Assembly: GCA_002937895.1 (NCBI GenBank)
Contig: PTKV01000002.1
Location: 1 to 64,000 of the forward strand
Length of the DNA: 64,000 bases
Direction of reading: 5' to 3'
Origin: Alphaproteobacteria bacterium MarineAlpha5_Bin9
Lineage (GTDB): Bacteria; Pseudomonadota; Alphaproteobacteria; HIMB59; GCA-002718135
The notes beneath the pieces were generated by a model. That model was not told the DNA's origin. It made no database searches and saw nothing but the letters and a program-made list of their open reading frames with translations. This document shows positions 46,058 to 54,649 of the stretch, one piece after another; position 1 is the first letter of the stretch; every line of letters begins with the position of its first letter. Both the position numbers and the translations under genes were made by a program.

Positions 46058-46525
46058 ATGAAAATTATTTTTGAAAAAAGAAAAAGCATTAAGCAAGTTG
46101 AAGAGTCTAGTAGTTTTGCACCTAAATTTGATAAAAATGGATTAATTCCTGTTGTGACTTCAGATTATAAAACTGGAGAAATATTAATGCATGGCTACAT
46201 GAATTCTTATGCCCTTAAAAAAAGTATAGAAATTAAGCAAGCAGTATACTTTTCTAGAAGTAGAAAAAAAATTTGGCATAAAGGTAAGACTAGTGGTTTT
46301 ATTCAAAAAATTAAAGAAGTAAGAATTGATGATGATCAAGACTGTGTTTTACTTAAAGTAAAAGTAGTCGGGGGAGCAAGTTGTCATGTTGGCTATCGAT
46401 CATGTTTTTATAGATCTATACCCTTAAACTCTTTGGGTAAGTTAAAATTAAAATTTAAAGATAAAAAGAAAGTCTTTGATCCTAAAAAAGTATACATAAA
46501 TCAAAAAAACCCAACAAAACTATGA
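46058..46525 (+). CDS. hisI: Phosphoribosyl-AMP cyclohydrolase
   Basis: A 155-residue enzyme of histidine synthesis. GYMNSYALKKSIEIKQAVYFSRSRKKIWHKGKTSGFIQKIKEVRIDDDQDCVLLKVK contains the typical core, followed by zinc-binding GGASCHVGYRSCFYR. It opens the ring of phosphoribosyl-AMP. The metal region reads RIDDDQD, the alphaproteobacterial variant. Other his genes are not in this window; it is transcribed after thrS, from which it is separated by 3 bases. Confidence 0.93.
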   Translation: MKIIFEKRKSIKQVEESSSFAPKFDKNGLIPVVTSDYKTGEILMHGYMNSYALKKSIEIKQAVYFSRSRKKIWHKGKTSGFIQKIKEVRIDDDQDCVLLKVKVVGGASCHVGYRSCFYRSIPLNSLGKLKLKFKDKKKVFDPKKVYINQKNPTKL

Positions 46526-46529
46526 TACA

Positions 46530-46778
46530 TTACTTTTCTTTAGTAATTAATGACAAAAGTAATAAAATTACTATACTTATTAAACCACAAAAAATAGCCC
46601 CAAAAAACACATTAGATAAAATTATAAAAAAAATTTGCATATTATAAATTTTTTGGAAAAAAAGAGGATTTTCAAGAATTTGATCTATAAATAGAATTAT
46701 AGAAATAACTATTAGACCTGTTAGAAACCCACGTTTGTAATAACTCATCCAAGAATTTTTGAACAATTTAAAATTCAT
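46530..46778 (-). CDS. Small two-helix membrane protein, unknown
   Basis: An 82-residue protein with a short basic N-terminus (KNSWMSYYKRG) and two hydrophobic stretches at about residues 17-35 and 47-75, the second longer. I recognise no family with confidence; short DUF2798-like proteins have a similar layout. It stands alone on the minus strand between hisI and guaD, 50 bases from the guaD start. Confidence 0.5.
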   Translation of the reverse strand: MNFKLFKNSWMSYYKRGFLTGLIVISIILFIDQILENPLFFQKIYNMQIFFIILSNVFFGAIFCGLISIVILLLLSLITKEK

Positions 46779-46828
46779 GCTAGTACTATATACAATATTA
46801 TTTGTATCGTCTAAAGAGAGAATTATTA

Positions 46829-48130
46829 ATGAGTAAAATTATTTTAAAAGGAAGAACTCTAAGTTTTTTAAGACAACCAAAAAATGTAAATGATTCTTCA
46901 TCATATGAATATAATGAGAGTGGGGCAATATTAATTAACAATGGAATAATTGAGAAAGTAGAATCATATGAAAAAATAAAAAAAACAATAAGTAAAAACA
47001 TTAAAATATTTGATCATTCGGGTAAGTTATTAATGCCAGGATTTATAGATCCCCATTTGCATTATCCTCAAACAAAAATAATTGGTTCATATGCATCAAA
47101 TTTATTAGAATGGTTAAAAAAATATACATTTTTAGAGGAAAAAAAATATTCAAATAAAGAATACTCTATAAAAGCATCAAAGATTTTTTTTAATGAGTTA
47201 ATTAATAATGGCACTACTTCATGTGCTAGTTTTTGTACTACTAGCAAAAATTCTGTTGAAGCCTTCTTTTCAGAAGCCAAAAAAAGAAATATGATGGTAA
47301 TAGGTGGAAAAACTTTAATGGATCGTAATGCTCCCAAAACCTTGTTAGAAAATTCAACAAAAGGATATGAGTTAACAAAAAAGTTAATTAATAAATGGCA
47401 CAATAATGGAAGATGTTTATATGCAATTACACCTAGATTTGCTATTACTTCAACTATTGAGCAGATGAAAAGTGTTCAAACTTTAAAAGAAGAATACCCT
47501 GAATGTTATTTGCAAACTCATTTGTCTGAAAATTTTGAGGAAATTGAATTGGTAAAAAAACTTTATCCTTCATTCAAAAATTATACATCTATATATGAAC
47601 ATTATGGTTTTTTAGGGAAAAAAAGTCTTTTTGGTCATTGTATACATTTATCAGAAAGTGAGCTGGATCTTCTAAATGAATCTCATTCTAAAGTTATTTT
47701 CTGTCCAACATCAAATCTTTTTCTTGGAAGCGGTTTGTTTGATCTAAAAAAAATTAACAAAAAAAATAATATCCAAATTGGAGTGGCAACAGATATTGGT
47801 GGAGGAACAAGTTTCAATATGCTTAAAACTCTAGATGAGGCTTATAAGATATGCCAATTACAAAAAAATAAAATTTCCTCGTTAGATTCTTTTTATCATA
47901 TTACTCTTGGTAATGCTAAGTGCTTATCTTTAGAATCAAAAATAGGGACCCTATCTAAAGGAAGTGATGCTGATATAGTTGTAATTGATTCTAGAGCCAC
48001 CTCATCTCTTGAAATAAGAAAAAATAACTTGAATAGTTTAGAGGAAGAACTATTTTATATTCAAACTCTAGGAGATGATAGGTGTATTTCTCAAGTATAT
48101 ATCAAGGGAAAACCAGCTAAAAATACTTAA
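46829..48130 (+). CDS. guaD: Guanine deaminase
   Basis: A 433-residue amidohydrolase from the ATG at 46829; the frame is open upstream to 46802. Metal site LMPGFIDPHLHYPQ, then HLSENFEEIE, FGHCIHLSESE, FCPTSNLFLGSGLFDL and VATDIGGGTSFNML, are typical of GuaD rather than of other deaminases. It converts guanine to xanthine and ammonia, which gives nitrogen. It has no operon partner on +; the gene precedes ribA by 58 bases. Confidence 0.9.
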   Translation: MSKIILKGRTLSFLRQPKNVNDSSSYEYNESGAILINNGIIEKVESYEKIKKTISKNIKIFDHSGKLLMPGFIDPHLHYPQTKIIGSYASNLLEWLKKYTFLEEKKYSNKEYSIKASKIFFNELINNGTTSCASFCTTSKNSVEAFFSEAKKRNMMVIGGKTLMDRNAPKTLLENSTKGYELTKKLINKWHNNGRCLYAITPRFAITSTIEQMKSVQTLKEEYPECYLQTHLSENFEEIELVKKLYPSFKNYTSIYEHYGFLGKKSLFGHCIHLSESELDLLNESHSKVIFCPTSNLFLGSGLFDLKKINKKNNIQIGVATDIGGGTSFNMLKTLDEAYKICQLQKNKISSLDSFYHITLGNAKCLSLESKIGTLSKGSDADIVVIDSRATSSLEIRKNNLNSLEEELFYIQTLGDDRCISQVYIKGKPAKNT

Positions 48131-48188
48131 AAAACTAATTTACAATTAAATACAAATATATAGATGTCAAAAATATATAGGAACAAAA

Positions 48189-48782
48189 TTGAATAAAAAG
48201 TCATTAAAATTAATTGAAACGTGTAAACTGCCCACAAAATATGGGAATTTTAAACTTTATGCTTTTAAGGAGAAAAAAACAAAAAAGGAGCATCTAGCAA
48301 TTGTATTAGGAGTTTTAAAAAATAAATCACCAAGCCTAATTAGATTACACTCACAATGTTTATCGGGAGAATCCTTTTTTAGCTTAAGGTGTGATTGTAG
48401 ATTTCAATTAACAGAGTCTTTAAAAAAAATAAAAAAAAATAAATCAGGAGCAATTATATACCTTCAACAAGAAGGACGAGATATAGGTTTGCTTAATAAA
48501 ATAAAAGCTTATAAGCTTCAAGATCAAGGACTTGACACAGTTGAAGCAAATCATAAATTAGGCTTCGATAAAGACCCAAGAAACTATAAAATAGCTACTG
48601 AAATAATTAAATTTTTTGGAATAAAAAAAATAAATTTAATTACCAACAATCCAAAAAAAATTAATGCGATAAAATTAACAGGCATTAAAATTAACAAACG
48701 AATTCCAATAAAATCAAATACCAATAATCACAACAAAGATTATTTAAGAACAAAAGAGAAAAAATTAGGCCATCTCTTGTAA
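48189..48782 (+). CDS. ribA: GTP cyclohydrolase II
   Basis: A 197-residue stand-alone RibA, without a fused RibB domain. Zinc cysteines are in SQCLSGESFFSLRCDC, the catalytic region in IIYLQQEGRDIGLLNKIKAYKLQDQGLDTVEAN, and LITNNPKKINAIKLTGI ends the core. It opens GTP for riboflavin synthesis. The best start is TTG at 48189 with AGGA 6 bases upstream; the ATG upstream is stopped. The cupin gene follows at 2 bases. Confidence 0.9.
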   Translation: MNKKSLKLIETCKLPTKYGNFKLYAFKEKKTKKEHLAIVLGVLKNKSPSLIRLHSQCLSGESFFSLRCDCRFQLTESLKKIKKNKSGAIIYLQQEGRDIGLLNKIKAYKLQDQGLDTVEANHKLGFDKDPRNYKIATEIIKFFGIKKINLITNNPKKINAIKLTGIKINKRIPIKSNTNNHNKDYLRTKEKKLGHLL

Positions 48783-48784
48783 AG

Positions 48785-49186
48785 ATGAATAATAACGAAA
48801 AATTATTAATAAAAAAACTTAAACTTATACCTCACCCTGAGGGAGGACTCTACTCTGAAAGTTTTAGAGACAAAAAAGGATCTGTTAGTTTAATTTATTA
48901 TCTACTAAGAAAAGGGGAAACTTCTCATTGGCACAAGCTAAAAAAGAATGAGATACTTCATTTTTATGATGGTGATCCAATAGAAATTTTTTTAAGTAAA
49001 GATAAAATAAAAATTAATAAAGTTATACTCGGAGCAAGTTCAAAGTTTAATTATCATTATATTGTTAGTGCAAATACTTGGTTTGGAATGAAGTCAAAGG
49101 GTTTATGGTCTTTAATTGGATGTGTTGTAGCGCCAGCTTTTGAATTTAGTGATTTAGTAATTGATAATACAAATTGGAAACTATAA
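48785..49186 (+). CDS. Cupin, DUF985 family
   Basis: A 133-residue small cupin. KLIPHPEGGLYSESFRDK, SLIYYLLRKGETSHWHKLKKNEILHFYDGDPIEIFL and WFGMKSKGLWSLIGCVVAPAFEFSDLVI match DUF985 (COG3542). The histidine-rich SHWHKLKKNE region may bind a metal. It follows ribA by 2 bases. The role is not known. Confidence 0.85.
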   Translation: MNNNEKLLIKKLKLIPHPEGGLYSESFRDKKGSVSLIYYLLRKGETSHWHKLKKNEILHFYDGDPIEIFLSKDKIKINKVILGASSKFNYHYIVSANTWFGMKSKGLWSLIGCVVAPAFEFSDLVIDNTNWKL

Positions 49187-49219
49187 TAAGTTGATAATAA
49201 TAAGTGATAATTTTTCTTT

Positions 49220-49903
49220 ATGATTTTTAGACAGTTTTTTGATAGTGTTTCATCTACATATACATACTTAATCTCAAGTGGTAAGGGTAGAGAGGCCCTA
49301 ATTATAGATCCTGTATTTGAAAAAACTAATCAATATATTCAGTTGTTGGAACAATTAGAGCTAAAACTCGTAAAAGTAATAGATACTCATATTCATGCTG
49401 ATCATATATCAGGTCTTAGAGAGCTGCAAAAAAGAACAAAGTGTATTACTTTAATGGGTGAAGGTGCTCCAGCAGAAGTAATTTCTATGCATGTTAAAGA
49501 TAATGAGAAGATAGAAATAGAAAATATTAAATTACAAGCCATGTACACACCAGGGCATACGGATGACTCTTATAGTTTTTTAATGAATGATAGAGTTTTC
49601 ACAGGTGATACATTGTTAATAAAAGGTACGGGAAGAACAGACTTTCAAAATGGAAACCCCTATGATCAATATCATTCACTGTTTGATAAAATTTTAAAAT
49701 TACCTGAAGAAACATTTATCTATCCTGCTCATGACTACAAAGGCGAAAATGTTAGCACTATAGGTGAAGAAAAAAAATATAATCCTAGACTTCAAGTAAA
49801 TTCTGTTCAGGAATATGTAAAAATAATGGAAAATCTAAAATTAAAAAATCCAAAAATGATGGATATAGCAATACCTATAAATTCTGGTAAAAAAAATATT
49901 TAA
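49220..49903 (+). CDS. ETHE1-like persulfide dioxygenase (metallo-beta-lactamase fold)
   Basis: A 227-residue protein with the metal motif DTHIHADHISGLRELQ, MYTPGHTDDSYSFLMNDRVFTGDTLLI, GTGRTDFQNGNPYDQYHSL and YPAHDYKGENVSTIGEEKKYNPRL, all characteristic of ETHE1 and the related Blh-type glyoxalase II-like enzymes. Persulfide dioxygenases oxidise glutathione persulfide to sulfite. It has no rhodanese domain. Its stop overlaps the stop of the facing permease in a shared TTAA. Confidence 0.87.
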   Translation: MIFRQFFDSVSSTYTYLISSGKGREALIIDPVFEKTNQYIQLLEQLELKLVKVIDTHIHADHISGLRELQKRTKCITLMGEGAPAEVISMHVKDNEKIEIENIKLQAMYTPGHTDDSYSFLMNDRVFTGDTLLIKGTGRTDFQNGNPYDQYHSLFDKILKLPEETFIYPAHDYKGENVSTIGEEKKYNPRLQVNSVQEYVKIMENLKLKNPKMMDIAIPINSGKKNI

Positions 49904-50871
49904 CGCTCTTTTATATATGGCTGTCCAATAGCTTTGGGGGCCATAGCCTTACCAACAAATCCAGCAAGAAGAATAACTGTAAGAACATATGGAATGGCTT
50001 GAATAAGCTGAACAGGTATTGTTCCAATTGTTGGAAGTTCTACTCCTTGAAGTCTTATTTGAAGTGCATCTGTAAACCCAAAAAGCAAGCAAGCAATTAA
50101 TGCAGTTTTTGGATGCCATTTACCAAATATTAGTGCTGCTAACGCCAAATAACCCCTGCCTGCTGACATTTCTCTAAAAAAATTTGCATTAACTGCAGTA
50201 GACAAATAAGCTCCGGCAAATGCTATTAAAATTCCATTAATTGCTAGAGCCTTATATCTCATTGAAAAAACATTAATACCAGCTGTGTCCACTGCGCTTG
50301 GATTCTCTCCTACTGCTCTTAATCTTAAACCAAAACTAGTTTTAAAAACAATCCAAAAAACAACTGGCACAATTAAATAAGCGATATAAACAAATATATA
50401 ATGACCACTTAAAATATCACTGTATATAATTCCTAATATAGGAACATCTCTTATAGAATTAGCAAATGGAAGGGTTATTTCAAGAAATCTCTCGTCATTA
50501 CCAAGAGTTGGTGTTAATCCGGCTTGACCAAACCAGGCGGCAGCCAAAGCTGTTGTTAATCCAATCATTAAAATATTTATAGCAACGCATGAAACTACCT
50601 GATCACCCTTATGTGTAACTGAAGCAAAACCATGCAGCATTGAAAGTCCTACACATGCAATTATTGCTAAAAATAACCCAAGCCAAGGATTTCCAAAAAA
50701 ATAAGAACCAACTGCAGATACAAATGCTGCGGCTAGCATTTTACCTTCTAAACCAAAATCAATTACACCTGATCTTTCAGCAAAAAGTCCAGCCATTGCT
50801 GCAAAAACCAAAGGAGTTGAAATTCTAAGGGTAGAATTTATTAGAGATGCAATATCAGATAAATACTCCAT
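49900..50871 (-). CDS. BMP-type nucleoside ABC transporter permease 2
   Basis: A 323-residue membrane protein with about eight to nine helices. STLRISTPLVFAAMAGLFAERSGVIDFGLEGKMLAAAF is the typical start of BMP-operon permeases (YufQ/NupQ), and LRLRAVGENPSAVDTAGINVFSMRYKALAINGILIAFAGAYLS is the second landmark. Together with the preceding permease it forms the pore. Its start is at the last base of the previous gene's stop codon. Confidence 0.9.
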   Translation of the reverse strand: MEYLSDIASLINSTLRISTPLVFAAMAGLFAERSGVIDFGLEGKMLAAAFVSAVGSYFFGNPWLGLFLAIIACVGLSMLHGFASVTHKGDQVVSCVAINILMIGLTTALAAAWFGQAGLTPTLGNDERFLEITLPFANSIRDVPILGIIYSDILSGHYIFVYIAYLIVPVVFWIVFKTSFGLRLRAVGENPSAVDTAGINVFSMRYKALAINGILIAFAGAYLSTAVNANFFREMSAGRGYLALAALIFGKWHPKTALIACLLFGFTDALQIRLQGVELPTIGTIPVQLIQAIPYVLTVILLAGFVGKAMAPKAIGQPYIKER

Positions 50872-51989
50872 TAAATCTTTACCCCATGGTTGAGTTTTTT
50901 AACAAAAAAACTTTCTATTTGTGGTCTAAATAAATTTTCTAGAGCTCCGCTAAATAAGATTATTAAACCTTGAACTGCAACAAACATATATCTTGTTATG
51001 TTAGGCATATCAAATGTGACTTCAGAACCTCCTTGGTATAATATTCCAAACAAAAATGCTGCTGGAAAAATTCCTACTGGATGATTTCTGCCCATTAGAG
51101 CAACCGCAATGCCTGTAAAACCATATCCAGCAGGGAAACCTGCAACAATTTTATGATGAACACCTAAAATTTCATTAACTCCTAAAAGTCCTGCAAGTCC
51201 TCCTGAAACACACATCGCTATAATAATATTTTTATAAGGTGATATACCTGCATAAATAGCTGCCTGTGTATTATGACCTACTGCACGCATTTCGTAACCC
51301 CACTTTGTTTTCCAAATTAAAAACCATACAAAAAATGAAGCAATAATAGCCAATAAAAAAGAAATATTAAGTGGTGAATATCTTATCTTTATCCCAAATG
51401 TAGCTGCGAGATCTTTAAAACCAGGAAACCACTGTTCTTTTGGTAAAGCCACAGTGTGGGGGCCCATTTGTGCTGTATCTCGAATAACATCAACTAATAA
51501 AAAAACCATTAAAGAAGATGCTATAAAATTAAACATGATTGTTGTTATAACAACATGGCTTCCTCTTGTTGCCTGAAGATAGGCAGGGACAAAAGCCCAT
51601 GCGGCTCCAAATAGAACTGCGCCAAAAATAGAAAGCAACCAAACAAGCGGCACTGGTAAAAAACTAAAATTAATAGCAACTAAAAAAACCCCTAGGCCAC
51701 CTATATATGCCTGTCCTTCTCCTCCAATATTAAAAAGTCTACAATGAAAAGCTACTGCAAATGCTAATCCAGTAAAAATAAAATTAGTTGTATAATATAA
51801 AGTATAAGCAAATCCTTCTATATAACCAAAAGAACCAAAAATAATAAGTCTTACTGCTTCAAAAGGATTCTCGCCTGCGATAAAAATAAATAATCCGGAT
51901 ACAATTAAGGCTAATGTAAGATTAACTAAAGGAACAATTAAATTTGATACCCACCAAGGAACTTTAGATTTGTCTACAAGCGTTGTCAT
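50871..51989 (-). CDS. BMP-type nucleoside ABC transporter permease 1
   Basis: A 372-residue membrane protein. The first part has ALIVSGLFIFIAGENPFEAVRLIIFGSFG, then NIGGEGQAYIGGLGVFLVAI and YEMRAVGHNTQAAIYAGISPYKNIIIAMCVSGGLAGLLGVNE, which correspond to the BMP permease family (YufP/NupP). The C-terminal FYRPQIESFFVKK-like tail is cytoplasmic. It starts in the stop codon of the ATPase and shares a base with the next permease. Confidence 0.9.
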   Translation of the reverse strand: MTTLVDKSKVPWWVSNLIVPLVNLTLALIVSGLFIFIAGENPFEAVRLIIFGSFGYIEGFAYTLYYTTNFIFTGLAFAVAFHCRLFNIGGEGQAYIGGLGVFLVAINFSFLPVPLVWLLSIFGAVLFGAAWAFVPAYLQATRGSHVVITTIMFNFIASSLMVFLLVDVIRDTAQMGPHTVALPKEQWFPGFKDLAATFGIKIRYSPLNISFLLAIIASFFVWFLIWKTKWGYEMRAVGHNTQAAIYAGISPYKNIIIAMCVSGGLAGLLGVNEILGVHHKIVAGFPAGYGFTGIAVALMGRNHPVGIFPAAFLFGILYQGGSEVTFDMPNITRYMFVAVQGLIILFSGALENLFRPQIESFFVKKLNHGVKI

Positions 51990-53509
51990 TAAACTACACC
52001 AGCCATTAACAAGCCCAGCTCACGATCAGTAACATTTTTATTAATTTTTTCTCCTACTATACCACCATCAAACATAACCAAAATTCTATCTGACAAAGAA
52101 AGAACTTCGTCTAATTCAACAGAAACTAAAAGTATAGCCGCTCCTTTATCTCTCATATCAATAAGCCTTTGATGAATAAATTCAATAGCACCTATATCTA
52201 CGCCTCTTGTTGGTTGGCCTACTAGTAAAACTTTTGGATTTTCATTAAGCTCCCTACTCAAAATTATTTTTTGCTGGTTACCTCCTGAAAAATTTGAAGT
52301 AATTAAATGTGGTGATTGTGGTCTAACATCGTATTCTTTCATAATTTTTTTTGAATGGGCTAAAATATCATTATGATTAAGAATTGAAGATGATGAAAAA
52401 GATTTTTGATCATGATATCCAAATATTAGGTTTTCATAAGCTTTAAAATCTGTAACTAACCCCATTCTTTGACGATCTTCAGGAACGTGAGCCAAACCTT
52501 TTTCTTTAAGCTGTCTAGGATCAAGAAATTTTTCACTATCAGAAATTTTAATTTTTTCTAAAAGTATTTCCCCAGAATCAACTTTTCTAATTCCAGAAAG
52601 TGCCTCAAGTAGTTCAGTTTGCCCATTTCCTGTAACACCAGCAATTCCTAAAATTTCCCCAGAATGAATTTCTAAATCTACATTTTTTACGCGTGTAACA
52701 CCCAAATCATCTTTTACTGTTAAATTTTTTACTTTAAATATAACATCACCTCTTTTAGCAAATGACTTATCTAGCCTTAATAAAACACTTCTGCCAACCA
52801 TCATTTCAGCTAATTTCTCTTTGTTGGTGTTCTCTGTTTTCGTATGACCAACTATTTCACCCTGACGCATTACAGAAACCACAGTTGTAAGATCCATAAT
52901 TTCAATTAATTTATGTGTAATTAAAACTATTGTTTTTCCCTCATCTCTTAAAGAACGTAAAATTTTAAAAAGTTCATCAACCTCTTGCGGAGTTAAAACA
53001 CCTGTTGGCTCATCTAAGATAAGAATTTCTGCCCCTCGATATAAAGATTTTAAAATTTCAACTCTTTGTCGGAAACCCACAGATAAATCAGAAATTTTAG
53101 AATTAAGATCTATATTAAGTTTATAAGTATCACAAATATTTCTAAGATTCTTTTTTGCTTTTTCTAAGTTTTTTCCAAATACTAGCTCGCCCTCAAACCC
53201 TAATATAATGTTTTCTAAAACAGTAAAATTTTCAACCAACATGAAATGTTGATGGACCATGCCTATTCCATTTATTATCGAATCTCTTGGAGATTTTAGT
53301 TTAACATTTTTTCCATTTATATTGATGGTTCCTGAATCTGCTTGATACAAACCATAAACAATACTCATTAAAGTAGATTTTCCAGCTCCATTTTCTCCAA
53401 TTATGCCATGAATCGTGCCTTTATTTATTATCAGATTTATGTTTTTGTTAGCCTGAACATGGCCAAATGATTTATTTATATCTTTGAGTTCAAGTATAGG
53501 TGAGACCAT
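51989..53509 (-). CDS. BMP-type nucleoside ABC transporter ATP-binding protein (double ABC)
   Basis: A 506-residue ATPase with two nucleotide-binding domains. The first has GENGAGKST, a signature SVGFRQRVEILKSL and ILILDEPTGVLTPQE; the second has GVTGNGQTELLEALSG instead of a full Walker A, FSGGNQQKIILSREL and VLLVGQPTRGVD. This is the YufO/NupO arrangement, and RbsA-like. Upstream of the start is a hairpin (53499-53538) that includes the start codon. It powers the import of nucleosides. Confidence 0.9.
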   Translation of the reverse strand: MVSPILELKDINKSFGHVQANKNINLIINKGTIHGIIGENGAGKSTLMSIVYGLYQADSGTININGKNVKLKSPRDSIINGIGMVHQHFMLVENFTVLENIILGFEGELVFGKNLEKAKKNLRNICDTYKLNIDLNSKISDLSVGFRQRVEILKSLYRGAEILILDEPTGVLTPQEVDELFKILRSLRDEGKTIVLITHKLIEIMDLTTVVSVMRQGEIVGHTKTENTNKEKLAEMMVGRSVLLRLDKSFAKRGDVIFKVKNLTVKDDLGVTRVKNVDLEIHSGEILGIAGVTGNGQTELLEALSGIRKVDSGEILLEKIKISDSEKFLDPRQLKEKGLAHVPEDRQRMGLVTDFKAYENLIFGYHDQKSFSSSSILNHNDILAHSKKIMKEYDVRPQSPHLITSNFSGGNQQKIILSRELNENPKVLLVGQPTRGVDIGAIEFIHQRLIDMRDKGAAILLVSVELDEVLSLSDRILVMFDGGIVGEKINKNVTDRELGLLMAGVV

Positions 53510-53538
53510 AAAATTATTTCTTAATCTTAGGTCTCACC
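53499..53538 (-). promoter_or_regulatory. Stem-loop covering the ATPase start codon
   Basis: GGTGAGACC and GGTCTCACC are exact 9-base complements with 22 bases between. On the minus strand the loop holds the likely ribosome-binding bases and the AT of the ATG, and the G of the ATG is the first base of the stem. It lies 22-61 bases after the BMP stop. It could reduce ATPase expression relative to the binding protein. Confidence 0.6.
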
Positions 53539-53559
53539 AAAAATTTTACAATATTTTTA

Positions 53560-54537
53560 TTATTCCTGTGACCAGTCTGCAACTTGCATAGAACCACTAA
53601 CTATCTCAGCAGCAGCAGCTTCAACTGCAGATTCCATTGCCGGAGTTACCATTCCATCTTCAGTAGCATAACCAACCATGCCTTCCGCAAGTCCAAGAAT
53701 ATGAATTCCTGGCTCAAACGTGCCAGCTGCAGTTTTTTCAGCTTGTTCAAAAATTGTAAGATCTAGACGCTTCAACATAGATGTAAGCATGCTTCCAGGA
53801 TGCATCCAATTCTGGTTAGTATCAACACCAATACCCATGATGCCTGCATCTGCAGCAGCTTGAAGAACACCAATTCCTGTTCCGCCTGCCGCTTGATAAA
53901 CTACATCTGCGCCACCATCTATTTGAGCTTTAGTTAATTCAGCACCTTTAGTCGGATTATTCCAAGCTTCAGGAGTGGTGCCAGTCATATTTGCTAATAT
54001 TTCTATATTAGGATTAACATACAAAGCGCCTTGCTCGTATCCACCTTGAAATTTTCTAATTAAAGGAATATCCATTCCTCCAACAAAACCAATTGTTCCT
54101 GATGAAGATGCCATTGCAGCAATCATACCAACTAAAAAAGAACCTTCGTGTTCTTTGTAACAAGCTTGGTAAATGTTTCCTGCTGGATCATCCACCCAAC
54201 AAACATCCACTGCTACAAAGTTTGTATCTGGATAATCAGGGGCGACAGCTGCAACTGCATCAGCCTGAGCAAATCCCATTGCAACAATCAGAGAAGCTCC
54301 TCTGTCTGCAATTTTACGCATACCTTGTTCAATTTGAGTATTGTTTGAAGCTTCAAATTCAACCATACCCCAACCAAGTTCATTTTTAACTCTTTCAGCG
54401 GTTCTGAATGCTAGTTCATTAAATGATTTATCAAATTTACCTCCGGAGTCATATACAACTCCAATTTTATTTGCAAAAGCGCTTGAAGAGAAGACAAGTG
54501 CGAAGCAGATAAAAAAAATACTAAAAATTTTATTCAT
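53560..54537 (-). CDS. BMP-family nucleoside-binding lipoprotein/periplasmic protein
   Basis: A 325-residue binding protein with a signal peptide of about 22 residues and start KIGVVYDSGGKFDKSFNELAFRTAERVK, the typical BMP beginning. NFVAVDVCW, KEHEGSFLVGMIAAMAS, GFVGGMDIPLIRKFQGGYEQG and GADVVYQAAGGTGIGVLQAA follow. No lipobox is seen (SSAFANK), so it is probably free in the periplasm. It is placed ahead of ATPase and permeases. Purine and pyrimidine salvage genes in the window make nucleosides the likely ligand. Confidence 0.9.
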   Translation of the reverse strand: MNKIFSIFFICFALVFSSSAFANKIGVVYDSGGKFDKSFNELAFRTAERVKNELGWGMVEFEASNNTQIEQGMRKIADRGASLIVAMGFAQADAVAAVAPDYPDTNFVAVDVCWVDDPAGNIYQACYKEHEGSFLVGMIAAMASSSGTIGFVGGMDIPLIRKFQGGYEQGALYVNPNIEILANMTGTTPEAWNNPTKGAELTKAQIDGGADVVYQAAGGTGIGVLQAAADAGIMGIGVDTNQNWMHPGSMLTSMLKRLDLTIFEQAEKTAAGTFEPGIHILGLAEGMVGYATEDGMVTPAMESAVEAAAAEIVSGSMQVADWSQE

Positions 54538-54561
54538 ACCAAAAAACTCCCTTTTTTATGA

Positions 54562-54567
54562 ATTATA
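54562..54567 (-). promoter_or_regulatory. Candidate -10 element of the BMP operon
   Basis: On the minus strand TATAAT lies 25 bases before the bmp start, in front of a good GGGAG ribosome-binding site. No clear -35 is found at the usual distance. Confidence 0.4.
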
Positions 54568-54595
54568 GATATATTATTGATAACATTTTTACTGT

Positions 54596-54618
54596 AAAAA
54601 AAAATTATTTTAAATAAT
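54596..54618 (-). terminator. Weak AT-rich terminator of upp
   Basis: On the minus strand ATTATTT and AAATAAT form a 7-bp stem around one base, followed by a run of eight Ts, 32 bases after the upp stop. All pairs are A-T, so termination may be incomplete and read through to the BMP operon. Confidence 0.4.
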
Positions 54619-54649
54619 AAGATAGTGGATAAATTATGATAATCACTGC

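Noticed and set aside
48145-48180. Direct repeat of AAATATATAG before ribA as regulatory site
   Set aside because: Only two AT-rich copies that are expected by chance in this base composition.
54093-54389. Open frame on the + strand opposite the BMP gene
   Set aside because: It has low-complexity, Leu/Gln-rich sequence and lies wholly within the well supported bmp gene, so it is a shadow.
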